From Devosia neptuniae (GTDB taxonomy: Bacteria > Pseudomonadota > Alphaproteobacteria > Rhizobiales > Devosiaceae): 64,000 nt of DNA. Both the position numbers and the translations under genes were made by a program. The DNA is taken from positions 434,001 through 498,000 of the forward strand of contig NZ_CP104965.1 in NCBI RefSeq assembly GCF_025452235.1, written 5' to 3'. Positions 20,033 to 28,436 of the stretch are shown in pieces (the first letter of the stretch is position 1; every line of letters starts with the position of its first letter). Below the pieces are notes generated by a model. It saw nothing but the letters and a program-made list of their open reading frames with translations. It searched no databases and was not told the DNA's origin.

Positions 20033-20509
20033 ATGCGAATCCTGATTGTTCTGCTTGCCCTTATCACTCTTCCGGTGTCCGCCCAGGAACTGGGCTGGGG
20101 CCGCTATGACAATGCCCGCTTTGGTTATACCAGCGAAATCCCGCCCGGCTTTTCCGGCTATGGCGAAAGCGACAATGGCGACGGGCAGATCTTCGACAAT
20201 GCCGGCAAGGCCCAGGTGCTATCGTTCTGGGGCGCCAATATCACGGCCGAGGATTTCGAAGCCGAAGTGGCCGCCCGCATGGGCTATGCCGAGCGCGACG
20301 GCTGGAACATCGCCTATCAGGCAACGACATCGTATTGGGCCAGTTTTTCCGGCGTCATGGGGCAACGCATGTTCTATACCCGGATGATCGCGCTATGCGA
20401 CGGGCTGAGCTATGCGGCGATGACCGTGCAATATTCGGCGGCTCAGGCAGCGGATATGAAGCCGCGGGTGGAGCGGCTGGTGGCGGGGTTCCGGGATTTG
20501 GGATGTTAG
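20033..20509 (+). CDS. Small secreted protein of unknown function
   Basis: A 158-residue protein with a clear Sec signal peptide (MRILIVLLALITLPVSAQE, cleavage probably after VSA). The mature part is rich in aromatic residues and carries two cysteines, one in LCDGL and one at the C-terminus, that could form a disulfide. I do not recognise a family. It follows the CDF gene by 43 bp on the same strand and may be co-transcribed. It converges with cobO, whose stop lies 27 bp away. Confidence 0.75.
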   Translation: MRILIVLLALITLPVSAQELGWGRYDNARFGYTSEIPPGFSGYGESDNGDGQIFDNAGKAQVLSFWGANITAEDFEAEVAARMGYAERDGWNIAYQATTSYWASFSGVMGQRMFYTRMIALCDGLSYAAMTVQYSAAQAADMKPRVERLVAGFRDLGC

Positions 20510-20536
20510 GGACACCCCCTGCTCTGTAGCTCCTAG

Positions 20537-21178
20537 CTAAAACTCGATGCCCGCCTGTGCTTTCACGCCGGCCCGGAAGTGGTGCTTGATTTCGGTCATT
20601 TCGGTGACGAGGTCGGCGATTTCGATCAGCTCGTCCTTGGCGTTGCGGCCGGTGACGATGACGTGTTTGTCAGCCGGCTTGTCCTTGAGGAAGGCCACGA
20701 CTTCCTCAAGCGGCAGATAATCGTAGCGCAGGCAGATATTGAGCTCGTCGAGCAGGACCAGCTTGTAGGCGGGATCGGCGATCAACAGCTTGGCCTGTTC
20801 CCAGGCGGCACGGGCGGCGGCGAGGTCGCGCTGGCGATCCTGAACATCCCAGGTGAAGCCTTCGCCCATGGCGTTGATGGTGACCAGCTCGGGAAACTTG
20901 AGCAGCACGTCGCGCTCGCCGGTGTCCCAGGCGCCTTTGACGAATTGCACCACACCCACTTTCATGCCGTGGCCAATGGCACGGAACACCATGCCGAAGG
21001 CAGCGGTGGACTTGCCCTTGCCCTTGCCGGTGTGAACGATCAGCAGACCGCGCTCCTCGGTCTTGGTGGCGAGGATCTTGTTGCGCGCCTCCTGCTTTTT
21101 CTTCATTTTTTCAGCATGATAGGCGTTGCGCTCCGCCTCGCTCATCAGGTCGGTCTTTTTGACGGGCTTGTCGTTCAT
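20537..21178 (-). CDS. cobO: Cob(I)yrinic acid a,c-diamide adenosyltransferase
   Basis: CobO transfers the adenosyl group of ATP to Co(I) corrinoids, forming the upper axial ligand. The 213-residue protein has a Lys-rich N-terminal helix, the P-loop HTGKGKGKSTAAFG, VGVVQFVKG, the Walker B-like LVLLDELN and VTGRNAKDELIEIADLVTEM, all CobO/BtuR hallmarks. Its ATG overlaps the stop of the upstream kinase gene (ATGA). It ends the riboswitch-led operon that starts with cbtB, and follows CobN chemistry logically because cobalt must be inserted first. Confidence 0.96.
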   Translation of the reverse strand: MNDKPVKKTDLMSEAERNAYHAEKMKKKQEARNKILATKTEERGLLIVHTGKGKGKSTAAFGMVFRAIGHGMKVGVVQFVKGAWDTGERDVLLKFPELVTINAMGEGFTWDVQDRQRDLAAARAAWEQAKLLIADPAYKLVLLDELNICLRYDYLPLEEVVAFLKDKPADKHVIVTGRNAKDELIEIADLVTEMTEIKHHFRAGVKAQAGIEF

Positions 21179-21741
21179 GCCAGGCGCTCCGCGTGTTCGA
21201 TGATGAGGCGAGCCGCTTCGGCGGGCGGCAGATGGGTGGTGTCGAGATCGAGCCGATTGGGATGATCGAGGCGCACCAATGGTCGCGTATGTCGTTTGCG
21301 CTCGGCCTTTTCCGCATCCGTCGTTTTGAGCCGCGATTCGCGCTCCGGCGAGGGGATACGGGCGGCATGGGCCGCATCCGATGCGGTGAGGAAAACGGGG
21401 ACGAAAATGCCCCCGCGCTGGCGGGCCGCTTCCATCACCTCGTGCAGCGCCTGCCGGTCCATCGGGTCATCGTCCATCAAGGCGTTGGTGAGTACAAAGC
21501 TGGCCTGTGGCCCGGCGAGGTGGACCATTGCCGACAAGGCCTGGCGCCGAATGGTCATGATAAGTGGCCAAACGCCCTCGGGCAGCGGCGTGGAGCCATC
21601 GGCGCGGACCAGCGAGAAAATAACGTTGTTGGCCAGATGGTTGTCGAACAGACGCGCGTCGGTCGCGGCGCAGATTGCCTTGCCGATGGTCAGTTTGCCG
21701 ACGCCATAATGGCCGATCAAGTAGATGATAGTATTATTCAT
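21175..21741 (-). CDS. P-loop NTPase/kinase-like protein between cobN and cobO
   Basis: A 188-residue protein with an N-terminal P-loop, YLIGHYGVGKLTIGKAI, followed by DARLFDNHLANNVIFSL, a pattern of small-molecule kinases of the shikimate/adenylate kinase type. A later basic segment RLKTTDAEKAERKRH could be a lid. ATGA overlaps join it to both cobN upstream and cobO downstream, so it is translated as part of the cobalamin operon. No cobalamin step in the classical pathway needs it. It could be a broad P-loop kinase carried along or a salvage function. Substrate unknown. Confidence 0.75.
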   Translation of the reverse strand: MNNTIIYLIGHYGVGKLTIGKAICAATDARLFDNHLANNVIFSLVRADGSTPLPEGVWPLIMTIRRQALSAMVHLAGPQASFVLTNALMDDDPMDRQALHEVMEAARQRGGIFVPVFLTASDAAHAARIPSPERESRLKTTDAEKAERKRHTRPLVRLDHPNRLDLDTTHLPPAEAARLIIEHAERLA

Positions 21742-24700
21742 AACTCCCCCGCGAGCAGACCATAAGCCGAGTTGGAACGTGGGGTCCACAAGCCGCGCCG
21801 GCGCGCCTCGTTAAACTTGGCGATCAGCTCATCATAACCGTAGCGGTTGCTGGCGAGGATAAACTGGCGCGTTGCTGCGTCTTCGACGAAGGCTTCGAAG
21901 GCCAGATCGAAATGGTGAGTCTTGACCGCGCCGGTGGTGGCGGCGAAGGCGAGCATAAAATCGACGGTGGCGATGATCTCGAAAGCGCCCTTATAGCCAT
22001 GGCGTTTGACGCCGGCGATCCATTTCGGATTGACCACGCGGGAGCGCATGACGTGGCTGATTTCTTCCTCAAGGGTGCGGATGAGCGGGCGTTCGGGGCG
22101 GGAATGGTCGTTGTGATAGGCGGCGGGTTGGTGGCCGGACAGTATTTCGGCGGCGGCGGAGAGACCGCCTTCGAACTGGTAGTAATTGTCGCTGTCGAGC
22201 AGGTCGTGTTCGCGATTGTCCTGATTGTGGACGATCGCATCGACGCTGGCGAGGCGGGCGGCGAAGCGGGCGCGTTCGGGGATGCCGGCGGCTTGAGCGC
22301 CATAGGCATATTGGCCCCAATCGAGGGCGGCTTTGGCCAGATCCGCGCGGGTGGACCAGGTGCCGGAATCGACCAGCGCATTGAGGCCGGCGCCGTAAGA
22401 GCCTGGTTTGGAACCGAAAATCCGGTGGCCGGCGGCGAGGCCCGCTCCGGCTTCGGACTGGCCCTGGGCGATCAGGCCCAGCGCGTCACTGCGCATGCGG
22501 GCGGCGATGGGGTTGTCTTCACTCGGTTCATCCAGCGCGCCGATGGCCCGGGCGGCGCGGTCGAACAGGGCGATCTGGGCCGGGAAGGCATCGCGGAAAA
22601 AGCCGGAAATGCGCAGGGTTACGTCGATGCGGGGGCGGCCGAGCCTGGCGAGCGGGATGATCTCGTAGCCCGAGACGCGGAGGGAGGATGGGTCCCAGAC
22701 CGGCTTGGCGCCGATCAGCGCCAGCGCCTGGGCGATGTCGTCGCCGCCGGTGCGCATGTTCGCCGTGCCCCAGACCGAGAGGGCGAGGGATTGCAGATAG
22801 GTGCCGTGGTCCTGAAAGTGCCGCAAAACCAGGCTTTCGGCGGATTTTTTTCCGAGTTCCCAGGCGGTGGGCGTGGGGATTGCGCGGCTATCGACAGAAT
22901 AGAAATTGCGGCCGGTGGGCAGCACATCGAGGCGGCCGCGCGAGGGGGCGCCGGAGGGGCCGGGCGCGATGAATTTGCCATCGAGCCCATCAAGTAGCGC
23001 CGCCATTTCGGCCGGCCCGGAGGCGGCGAGGCGGGGTTGGATTAGGCTGGTGACGGTGGCGAGGACAGATCGGGTCGCGTGCCAATCGGGGGCGGGGATA
23101 AGTTTGCCCTCGACCAGATCAGCGGCGATGATTTCGAGTACCTCAACCACGTCGCCAATGTGCCTTAGTGCTAAAGGACTGTTAGCATTGAGCGCGAGAT
23201 AGGGTGCAAACACGTTGGGGCCGTGCCACGGGTCGCCGAGGCGGGCCGTCAGCGGGTCGATGCCGAGCTTGAGATCATCGGCCAAGGCGCGGATCAGCGA
23301 GTTATCCCCCGGGGCGTCGCCGCGCGGTACTCTGGCCAGAGCCACGGTGAGGTCGCGGGCGAGATCGCCCTGCGGCGATTGGCCGAAGACGTGCAGCCCA
23401 TCGCGGATTTGCGCTTCCTTCAGGTCGCAGAGGAAGTTGTCGATTTTGATCAGCGCTTCGGTTTCGTCTTCGGGCAGGCCGATATCGCGATCGAGCCGGC
23501 TGTCGCGGGTGAAATCGAGGATGCGGCGGCGCAGATCGGCGAGGCGCCGGCGGTCCATGCCGGAGGCGGCGTAATATTCGTCGAGCAGGGCCTCGAGGTC
23601 CTTGAGGGGGCCATAGGTTTCGGCGCGGGTGAGCGGGGGCACGAGGTGGTCAATGATGACCGCGCCGGTGCGCCGCTTGGCCTGGGTGCCCTCACCGGGG
23701 TCGTTGACGATGAAGGGATAGAGATGGGGCAGTTGGCCCCAGAGTGCATCGGGGTAGCTGGCGGCATCCAGCGCGGTGGCCTTGCCGGGGAGCCATTCGA
23801 GCGTGCCGTGCTTGCCATTGTGGATCAGCGCATGGGCTGAGAATTCGTGGCGCAGCCAGAGATAGGCGGCGATGTAGGCATGGGGCGGGACCAGGGCCGG
23901 ATCGTGGTAGCTGGTGGTCTCGTCGAGGTGATAGCCACGGGCAGGCTGGAGCAGGATGGCGACGTTGCCGAAGATGAGGGCGGGAAGGTGGAAGGTGTCG
24001 TCGCGCACGAACGGGTCCGTCGTGGGATCGCCCCAGCGGGTGGTGACCTCTTGCTGGATTTTTGCTGGGAGAGTGGCGAAGAGCTCGGCGTAGCGCGCAA
24101 GGGTGAGCGTGGCGGGAGAGGTGCCACGGGCGGGGTTGGCGTTGGTGGGGCCGGATTGGAGGGCGGTGATGAGGGCTGCGGAGTCAGAGGGGAAGGCCCC
24201 CTCACCCAGCGGCTGCGCCGCCGAGCTCTCCCTCGAGGGGAGAGGTGAAAGAGTGTAACCTGCCCCCTCCAGTGCCCGCAAAATCTCGACTGTGGATTGC
24301 GGGGCATCGTAGCCCACGCCGTTGGCGAGGCGGCCGTCGCGGGTGGGGTAGTTGGCGAGGACTATTGCGACTTTGCGGTGGGCGCGGGGGGTGGTGCGGA
24401 GGTGGGACCAGTTGGCGGCTAGGGTTACGGCGCGGGTGATGCCGGAGGGATCGGGGGCGTAGGCGGAGAGGGGGACCTGGCAGCGCTCGTGCCAGACGGC
24501 GTCGGCTTTGTGGCCGATGATGAGGCCGCCGATGCGGCCGTCGACTTCGGGCATGACGAGGAACATGGCCAGGTCTTTGGAGCTCAGGCCCTGGCTGTCG
24601 GCCAGCCATTGGGCTTCGGGGCGGCCGGACTGGATCAGTTGGATGACGGGCGCGTCGGTGCCGGAAAACGGGTTGGATTTGGCGTCGAGGCTATCGAGGC

Positions 24701-25610
24701 CGAGAGCGAAGCCAGTGAGGTTGAGGATGGTGGCGGGCGGGAAGGCGGCGAGCGCGTTTTGCACGAAACGGACGCAGGGGGCTTCCTTGAGGGAGGACAC
24801 CAAGAGGGGGACGGGCGCCAGGTTCTGGCGCTCGAGTTCGGCGATGAGGGCGGTGATGGTGGCGGTGCCGGCGCCTTCGAGGGCGGCGCGGTAGAAGAGG
24901 ATAGGGATGAATGGGCGGGCATCGGAGTACCCCCTCCTAGCCTCCCCCTGATAGGGGGAGGGACCGCCCAGTGGGTGGGCGTGGATTGAGCGTAAGGCGG
25001 ATTCGTCGGTGATGCCGAGGCTGGGGTGCCAGAGGCCGAAGCGGGCGAAGGGGGTGGGGGTGAGGGCGGTGAGAAAGGCCCCCTCATCCGCCCTTCGGGC
25101 ACCTTCTCCCACGAGGGGAGAAGGAAGGGGGGCAGCGAGGAGAGCGAACGCCTTCAGGATGGTATCGGCATTATCCGGACCGCCGGCGATGAAGAGATTG
25201 TGGAGGCGCGTCCAGTCGTCGGGGTGGATGGTGGAGCGGGATTGCAGGATGGGGTCGGGATTGGCGTCGCCGGGGATGAGGGCGAGCGGGATTTTGTGGT
25301 TGGTGCAGAGGGCGGTGAGCTCGTCGACGCCATATTGGAAATAGGCGGCGCCGCCGATGAGGCGGAGGACGACCAGGCGGGCGTGACCCACCGTTTTTTC
25401 CAGCCAGAGATCGACCGAGAGATTGTTGGAGAGGCGCAGGGTATTGGCGAGGCGCAGTTCGCTCTCCCCTGCCCGGTCGGCGGCACCGGCGAGCATGGCC
25501 AGTTCGCTATCGGCGGCGGAGGCGAAGATCAGCGCGCCGGGGCGCTGGTTGAGATCGATGGCTTCGCCTTCCTGCTGGATGGCGCCGGCCTGGGCGGAGA
25601 GCAGATGCAT
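21738..25610 (-). CDS. cobN: Cobaltochelatase large subunit CobN
   Basis: CobN is the metal- and hydrogenobyrinate-a,c-diamide-binding subunit of the ATP-driven CobNST chelatase. The 1290-residue protein contains LIHNGKHGTLEWLPGKA (about residue 595), DILPTGRNFYSVD-like LPTGRNFYSVDSRAIPT, VWGTANMRTGGDDIAQAL, and a C-terminal DNYYQFEGGLSAA. The start is the ATG at 25610 that overlaps the stop of the upstream membrane protein (ATGA); the frame stays open further upstream only as a shadow of that gene. Three palindromic repeat elements are inserted in frame at about residues 160-177, 211-230 and 453-473. They are absent from CobN proteins I can recall. cobS and cobT are not in the window. Confidence 0.95.
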   Translation of the reverse strand: MHLLSAQAGAIQQEGEAIDLNQRPGALIFASAADSELAMLAGAADRAGESELRLANTLRLSNNLSVDLWLEKTVGHARLVVLRLIGGAAYFQYGVDELTALCTNHKIPLALIPGDANPDPILQSRSTIHPDDWTRLHNLFIAGGPDNADTILKAFALLAAPLPSPLVGEGARRADEGAFLTALTPTPFARFGLWHPSLGITDESALRSIHAHPLGGPSPYQGEARRGYSDARPFIPILFYRAALEGAGTATITALIAELERQNLAPVPLLVSSLKEAPCVRFVQNALAAFPPATILNLTGFALGLDSLDAKSNPFSGTDAPVIQLIQSGRPEAQWLADSQGLSSKDLAMFLVMPEVDGRIGGLIIGHKADAVWHERCQVPLSAYAPDPSGITRAVTLAANWSHLRTTPRAHRKVAIVLANYPTRDGRLANGVGYDAPQSTVEILRALEGAGYTLSPLPSRESSAAQPLGEGAFPSDSAALITALQSGPTNANPARGTSPATLTLARYAELFATLPAKIQQEVTTRWGDPTTDPFVRDDTFHLPALIFGNVAILLQPARGYHLDETTSYHDPALVPPHAYIAAYLWLRHEFSAHALIHNGKHGTLEWLPGKATALDAASYPDALWGQLPHLYPFIVNDPGEGTQAKRRTGAVIIDHLVPPLTRAETYGPLKDLEALLDEYYAASGMDRRRLADLRRRILDFTRDSRLDRDIGLPEDETEALIKIDNFLCDLKEAQIRDGLHVFGQSPQGDLARDLTVALARVPRGDAPGDNSLIRALADDLKLGIDPLTARLGDPWHGPNVFAPYLALNANSPLALRHIGDVVEVLEIIAADLVEGKLIPAPDWHATRSVLATVTSLIQPRLAASGPAEMAALLDGLDGKFIAPGPSGAPSRGRLDVLPTGRNFYSVDSRAIPTPTAWELGKKSAESLVLRHFQDHGTYLQSLALSVWGTANMRTGGDDIAQALALIGAKPVWDPSSLRVSGYEIIPLARLGRPRIDVTLRISGFFRDAFPAQIALFDRAARAIGALDEPSEDNPIAARMRSDALGLIAQGQSEAGAGLAAGHRIFGSKPGSYGAGLNALVDSGTWSTRADLAKAALDWGQYAYGAQAAGIPERARFAARLASVDAIVHNQDNREHDLLDSDNYYQFEGGLSAAAEILSGHQPAAYHNDHSRPERPLIRTLEEEISHVMRSRVVNPKWIAGVKRHGYKGAFEIIATVDFMLAFAATTGAVKTHHFDLAFEAFVEDAATRQFILASNRYGYDELIAKFNEARRRGLWTPRSNSAYGLLAGEL
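24190..24250. repeat. In-frame palindromic repeat inside cobN (third)
   Basis: GGCCCCCTCACCC and CTCTCCCTCGAGGGGAGAGG belong to the family C type of repeat found near ileS. Read through in the cobN frame it encodes LSPLPSRESSAAQPLGEGAF, a low-complexity insert between the preceding EGAGYT strand and SDSAALITALQSGPTN. The frame is preserved. Confidence 0.75.
24920..24979. repeat. In-frame palindromic repeat inside cobN (second, family B)
   Basis: GTACCCCCTCCTAGCCTCCC, then CCTGATAGGGGGAGGGACCG: the same element as at 11545, 26287 and 33027. In the cobN frame it encodes HPLGGPSPYQGEARRGYSDA, placed just before the conserved PFIPILFYRA strand. Confidence 0.85.
25078..25132. repeat. In-frame palindromic repeat inside cobN (first)
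   Basis: CCCCTCATCCGCCCTTCGGG with the adjoining CACGAGGGGAGAAGG matches one half of the family C repeat at 37261 and 40487. In the cobN frame it encodes PLPSPLVGEGARRADEGA, placed just before the LTPTPFARFGLWHP segment. Confidence 0.8.
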
Positions 25611-26050
25611 CAGGCGGCCGTCTTGCGGGTGAACCAGGCGAAGATGGCGGTGCAGCCGAGCAGCGCGACGGCGCCGGCAACGGCTGACACGAGCTGGAGC
25701 TCGGTGTTGAAATATTTGTTGGCGCCGAAGGAGGAGACGAACAGCGTCATGCCGAACCAGCCGGCGGCGGCGCCGAGGGGAATGGCGGCGAGCATTTGGG
25801 CGCGCAGGTTGTGGTAGCGGTGGCTGAAGACGCCCATGACCACGGCGCCGACCAGGGCGGGGAACAGGCCCAGTGCGTAGCCGAACAGCAGGACGAGGGG
25901 GGCGTCTTCGAACAGGTCGGGCATGCGGCTGGGATTGTCCGGCCAATCGGCCAATGCGCCGGCGAGGAGGAAGACCACCGCGCCCACGGCCGGGCCGACA
26001 AACAGGGTCAGCAGGAAGCGGGGGATTGCTGATGTGGTGGAGGTGGCCAT
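25610..26050 (-). CDS. Small integral membrane protein of unknown function in cobalamin operon
   Basis: A 146-residue protein with four predicted membrane spans (about residues 8-30, 45-70, 80-105, 115-140) and no motif I recognise. ATGA overlaps link it to the PhnA-like gene upstream and to cobN downstream, so it is made together with the chelatase. Its position downstream of the cobalt carriers CbtB and CbtA suggests a role in metal uptake or membrane handling of corrinoids, but this is only context. A longer upstream ATG exists but would overlap the PhnA-like gene. Confidence 0.75.
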   Translation of the reverse strand: MATSTTSAIPRFLLTLFVGPAVGAVVFLLAGALADWPDNPSRMPDLFEDAPLVLLFGYALGLFPALVGAVVMGVFSHRYHNLRAQMLAAIPLGAAAGWFGMTLFVSSFGANKYFNTELQLVSAVAGAVALLGCTAIFAWFTRKTAA

Positions 26051-26268
26051 CAGGCTTTTTTCAGGAACTCGGTGCGCAGCACGAGGCCTTTGACCTTTTC
26101 GGCATTGCACTCGATTTCGGCGGTGTCGTCGGTGAGGCGGATGTTCTTGACCAGAGTGCCGCGCTTGAGCGTGACCGAGGTGCCTTTGACCTTGAGGTCC
26201 TTGATCAGGGTGACGGCGTCGCCATCATTGAGCTGGGTGCCGTTGGAGTCCTTGGTGATCTCGGCCAT
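26050..26268 (-). CDS. PhnA-domain protein
   Basis: A 72-residue protein matching the C-terminal domain of PhnA: ITKDSNGTQLNDGDAVTLIK followed by LKVKGTSVTLKRGTLVKNIR. The zinc-ribbon half of full PhnA is absent. Despite the historical name, a role in phosphonate use is unsupported for such proteins. It follows cobW by 80 bp that contain a family B repeat, and overlaps the downstream membrane protein gene by ATGA. AGGA lies about eleven bases upstream of its ATG. Confidence 0.88.
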   Translation of the reverse strand: MAEITKDSNGTQLNDGDAVTLIKDLKVKGTSVTLKRGTLVKNIRLTDDTAEIECNAEKVKGLVLRTEFLKKA

Positions 26269-26284
26269 TGGGGAGGTCCTTTTT

Positions 26285-26335
26285 TTAGGGGGATACCCCC
26301 TCCTAGCCTCCCCCTGACAGGGGGAGGGATGGATT
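26285..26335. repeat. Interspersed palindromic repeat, family B copy (intra-operon)
   Basis: TACCCCCTCCTAGCCTCCCC then CTGACAGGGGGAGGGA, almost identical to the copy within cobN. It occupies the gap between cobW and the PhnA-like gene inside the riboswitch operon, where it may stabilise the upstream mRNA or reduce downstream transcription. Confidence 0.85.
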
Positions 26336-26348
26336 GGGGCTTGCGGGC

Positions 26349-27407
26349 CTAGGCGGCAACGGCCAGGGCGCGTTGCAGACTAGCGGTGATGGCGGCGTGG
26401 TCGAGGGGGGATTGGCCGATGACGACGAGGGCTGTTTCGCGCAGCTCGCCATCTTTCCAGGGGCGGTCGAAATAGGCGGTGACGCGGGGGCCGACGGCCT
26501 GGATGGCGAGGCGGGCATTGGCGCCGGGAACGGCGGCAAAGCCCTTGAGGCGCAGCACATCGTGATCGCGGATGGTGGCTTCGATGACGGCGAGCAGCTC
26601 ATCCTTGCTGCCGATGGACGGCAGACGGATGGAGAAGCTGTCGAAATCGTCGTGCTCGTGGGTTTCCCCGCCATGTTCCAGCTCATGGTGGCTGGGGCGA
26701 TTGGCGATATCGTCTTCCGAGGACATGCCCATGCCGAGCAGGGCCGCGATATCGACGTGACCATTGCGGGCGCGGATTAGGCCGACGCCGGGGCGCATTT
26801 CGGCGCGCAGGTTAGCTTCGACGATATCGAGCATGGCGGGATCGACCAGATCGGCCTTGTTGACGATGACGAGATCGGCCACCGAAAGCTGGTCTTCGAA
26901 CAGCTCGCCCAGCGGCGTTTCATGATCGAGCATTTCGTCCTGGCGGCGCTGGGCGTCGACGGCGGCTTCGTCTGAGGCAAAGCGGCCTTCGGCGAGGGCG
27001 GCGGCATCGGCGACAGTGACGATGCCGTCAATGGTGACCTGCGCCTTGATTTCGGGCCAGTTGAAGGCGCGGATCAGCGGCTGGGGCAAAGCCAGGCCCG
27101 AGGTTTCGATGACGATGTGATCGAACTTTTCGGGGCGGGCGAGCAGCGCCTGCATGGTGGGGATGAATTCATCGGCCACGGTGCAGCAAATGCAGCCATT
27201 GGACAGCTCGACCATATCCTCTTCGCGGCAGGTATCGTCGCCGCAACCGGCCAGGATGTCCTTGTCGACACCCAGATCACCGAATTCGTTGATGATCAGG
27301 GCGATGCGCTTGCCCTTGGGGGCATGGGCGAGGAGGTGGCGGACCAGGGTGGTTTTGCCGGCGCCGAGAAAGCCGGTGATGACAGTAGTGGGGATCTTTT
27401 CGATCAT
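26349..27407 (-). CDS. cobW: CobW-type COG0523 GTPase, cobalt metallochaperone candidate
   Basis: The 352-residue protein is a G3E GTPase with the P-loop ITGFLGAGKTT, the metal-binding NGCICCTV motif, NEFGDLGVD and the guanine-specificity NKAD. A His/Asp-rich patch, HHELEHGGETHEHDD, sits near residue 240, before the C-terminal CobW domain. CobW proteins deliver a divalent metal, here probably Co(II) to CobN, in a GTP-dependent way. Its ATG overlaps the cbtA stop (ATGA). The cobalamin riboswitch upstream of cbtB and the flanking cob genes favour cobalt over zinc as cargo. Confidence 0.94.
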   Translation of the reverse strand: MIEKIPTTVITGFLGAGKTTLVRHLLAHAPKGKRIALIINEFGDLGVDKDILAGCGDDTCREEDMVELSNGCICCTVADEFIPTMQALLARPEKFDHIVIETSGLALPQPLIRAFNWPEIKAQVTIDGIVTVADAAALAEGRFASDEAAVDAQRRQDEMLDHETPLGELFEDQLSVADLVIVNKADLVDPAMLDIVEANLRAEMRPGVGLIRARNGHVDIAALLGMGMSSEDDIANRPSHHELEHGGETHEHDDFDSFSIRLPSIGSKDELLAVIEATIRDHDVLRLKGFAAVPGANARLAIQAVGPRVTAYFDRPWKDGELRETALVVIGQSPLDHAAITASLQRALAVAA

Positions 27408-28174
27408 GCAATGGCTCCGATCGGGGTGGCCGCCGAGCGGGCGGCAAAGAGGTCGTTGAGGCGGCCGAACAGGGTGCCGAGCACGGCCCAGAACACGGCG
27501 GAGGTGCCCAGGGTAATGGCGGCGAATTCGGTTGCGAGGTGGGCGGGCACGGCGCTGGGCTCATCGGGGGCGACGGGCGCGCCGATAATGTGGGGAGCAG
27601 CGATCAGCGCGACGGAAACGGCAATGGCCCAGCTGGCGCGAGTCTTGGCGAGCAGCACGAAGGCGGCGCCGGTGGCGATGGCGGTGCCCACCCACCAGAG
27701 CTGGCGGGCGAACAGATCAGCCGCAGGCATGCCGGGGAGCTCGGGCGCCAGGCCATAGGCGGGGGCCAGCGAGAAGGTGATGAAACCGGCGGCGCCCCAG
27801 AGCAGGCCATTGGCGAAGGTGATGGGGATATTGGCGAACATGGAGATGGCGCCGATGACCAGGGCAAAGCCGGCGGCGGCGAGGACGGTGGCGAGCGTCG
27901 TATAGGCAGTGCGCTCGAAGCCGTCCTGCGGGGCCCATTCTTCGGGCTCGGCGGCCGTGCTGGCGGCGGCGTCAGCGTGGCTGTGTTCGGCCGTGCCGGG
28001 GGCGTGTTCGTGGTCAGCGACTACGGCAGCTTCGCCATGGCTGTGGCCGCCTTCACCCTCGAAGGTTTCGGCATGCAGAATGAGCGGGGTGACGCGGAAA
28101 TGCTGGATGGCGGCGGTCAATAGGCCAGCGGCCAGCGCTGCGAAGAGCGCAGCGGCAAACAAATTGCGGATCAT
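27404..28174 (-). CDS. cbtA: Cobalt transporter subunit CbtA
   Basis: A 256-residue membrane protein with about six spans. Between TM1 and TM2 there is a His-rich loop (GGHSHGEAAVV, then DHEHAPGTAEHSHAD) suited to metal capture. CbtA with CbtB is a predicted cobalt permease found under B12 riboswitches in alphaproteobacteria; the order cbtB-cbtA followed by cobW is typical. It starts 20 bp after cbtB. Confidence 0.92.
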   Translation of the reverse strand: MIRNLFAAALFAALAAGLLTAAIQHFRVTPLILHAETFEGEGGHSHGEAAVVADHEHAPGTAEHSHADAAASTAAEPEEWAPQDGFERTAYTTLATVLAAAGFALVIGAISMFANIPITFANGLLWGAAGFITFSLAPAYGLAPELPGMPAADLFARQLWWVGTAIATGAAFVLLAKTRASWAIAVSVALIAAPHIIGAPVAPDEPSAVPAHLATEFAAITLGTSAVFWAVLGTLFGRLNDLFAARSAATPIGAIA

Positions 28175-28194
28175 TTTTTCTCTCGTGCTCTGCC

Positions 28195-28383
28195 TTAGTG
28201 GCAGGGGAAGCCCATGGCGTGGCGGGTGTCGTGGGCGCCGTTATGCAGGCGGAAATCGCCGGCAAAGCCGGTGCCGACCAGAAGGGTCAGACCGAGCATG
28301 AGGGCCAGAACACCAGCAATGAGGCGCTGGGACAGCGAGAGAGACGTGGAGACGGCGGTCGTCGTATTGATCGTGGTATTCAT
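28195..28383 (-). CDS. cbtB: Cobalt transporter subunit CbtB
   Basis: A 62-residue protein with one membrane span (about residues 20-42) and a C-terminal metal-ligand tail, HNGAHDTRHAMGFPCH, the signature of CbtB. GGAGGG lies at suitable spacing upstream of the ATG. It is the first gene after the cobalamin riboswitch, whose 3' end is about 50 bp upstream, so the ribosome site could be sequestered when cobalamin is bound. Confidence 0.94.
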   Translation of the reverse strand: MNTTINTTTAVSTSLSLSQRLIAGVLALMLGLTLLVGTGFAGDFRLHNGAHDTRHAMGFPCH

Positions 28384-28436
28384 GGCAGCACCCTCCGTGC
28401 GCGGAATAGATTGGGCTTTTCGCCCGGCTGATGTGC

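Noticed and set aside
25611..25946. Extension of cobN to an upstream ATG at 25946
   Set aside because: The extra residues are Arg/Pro-rich nonsense read from the membrane-protein gene in another frame, while the ATGA overlap at 25610 gives a family-like CobN start.
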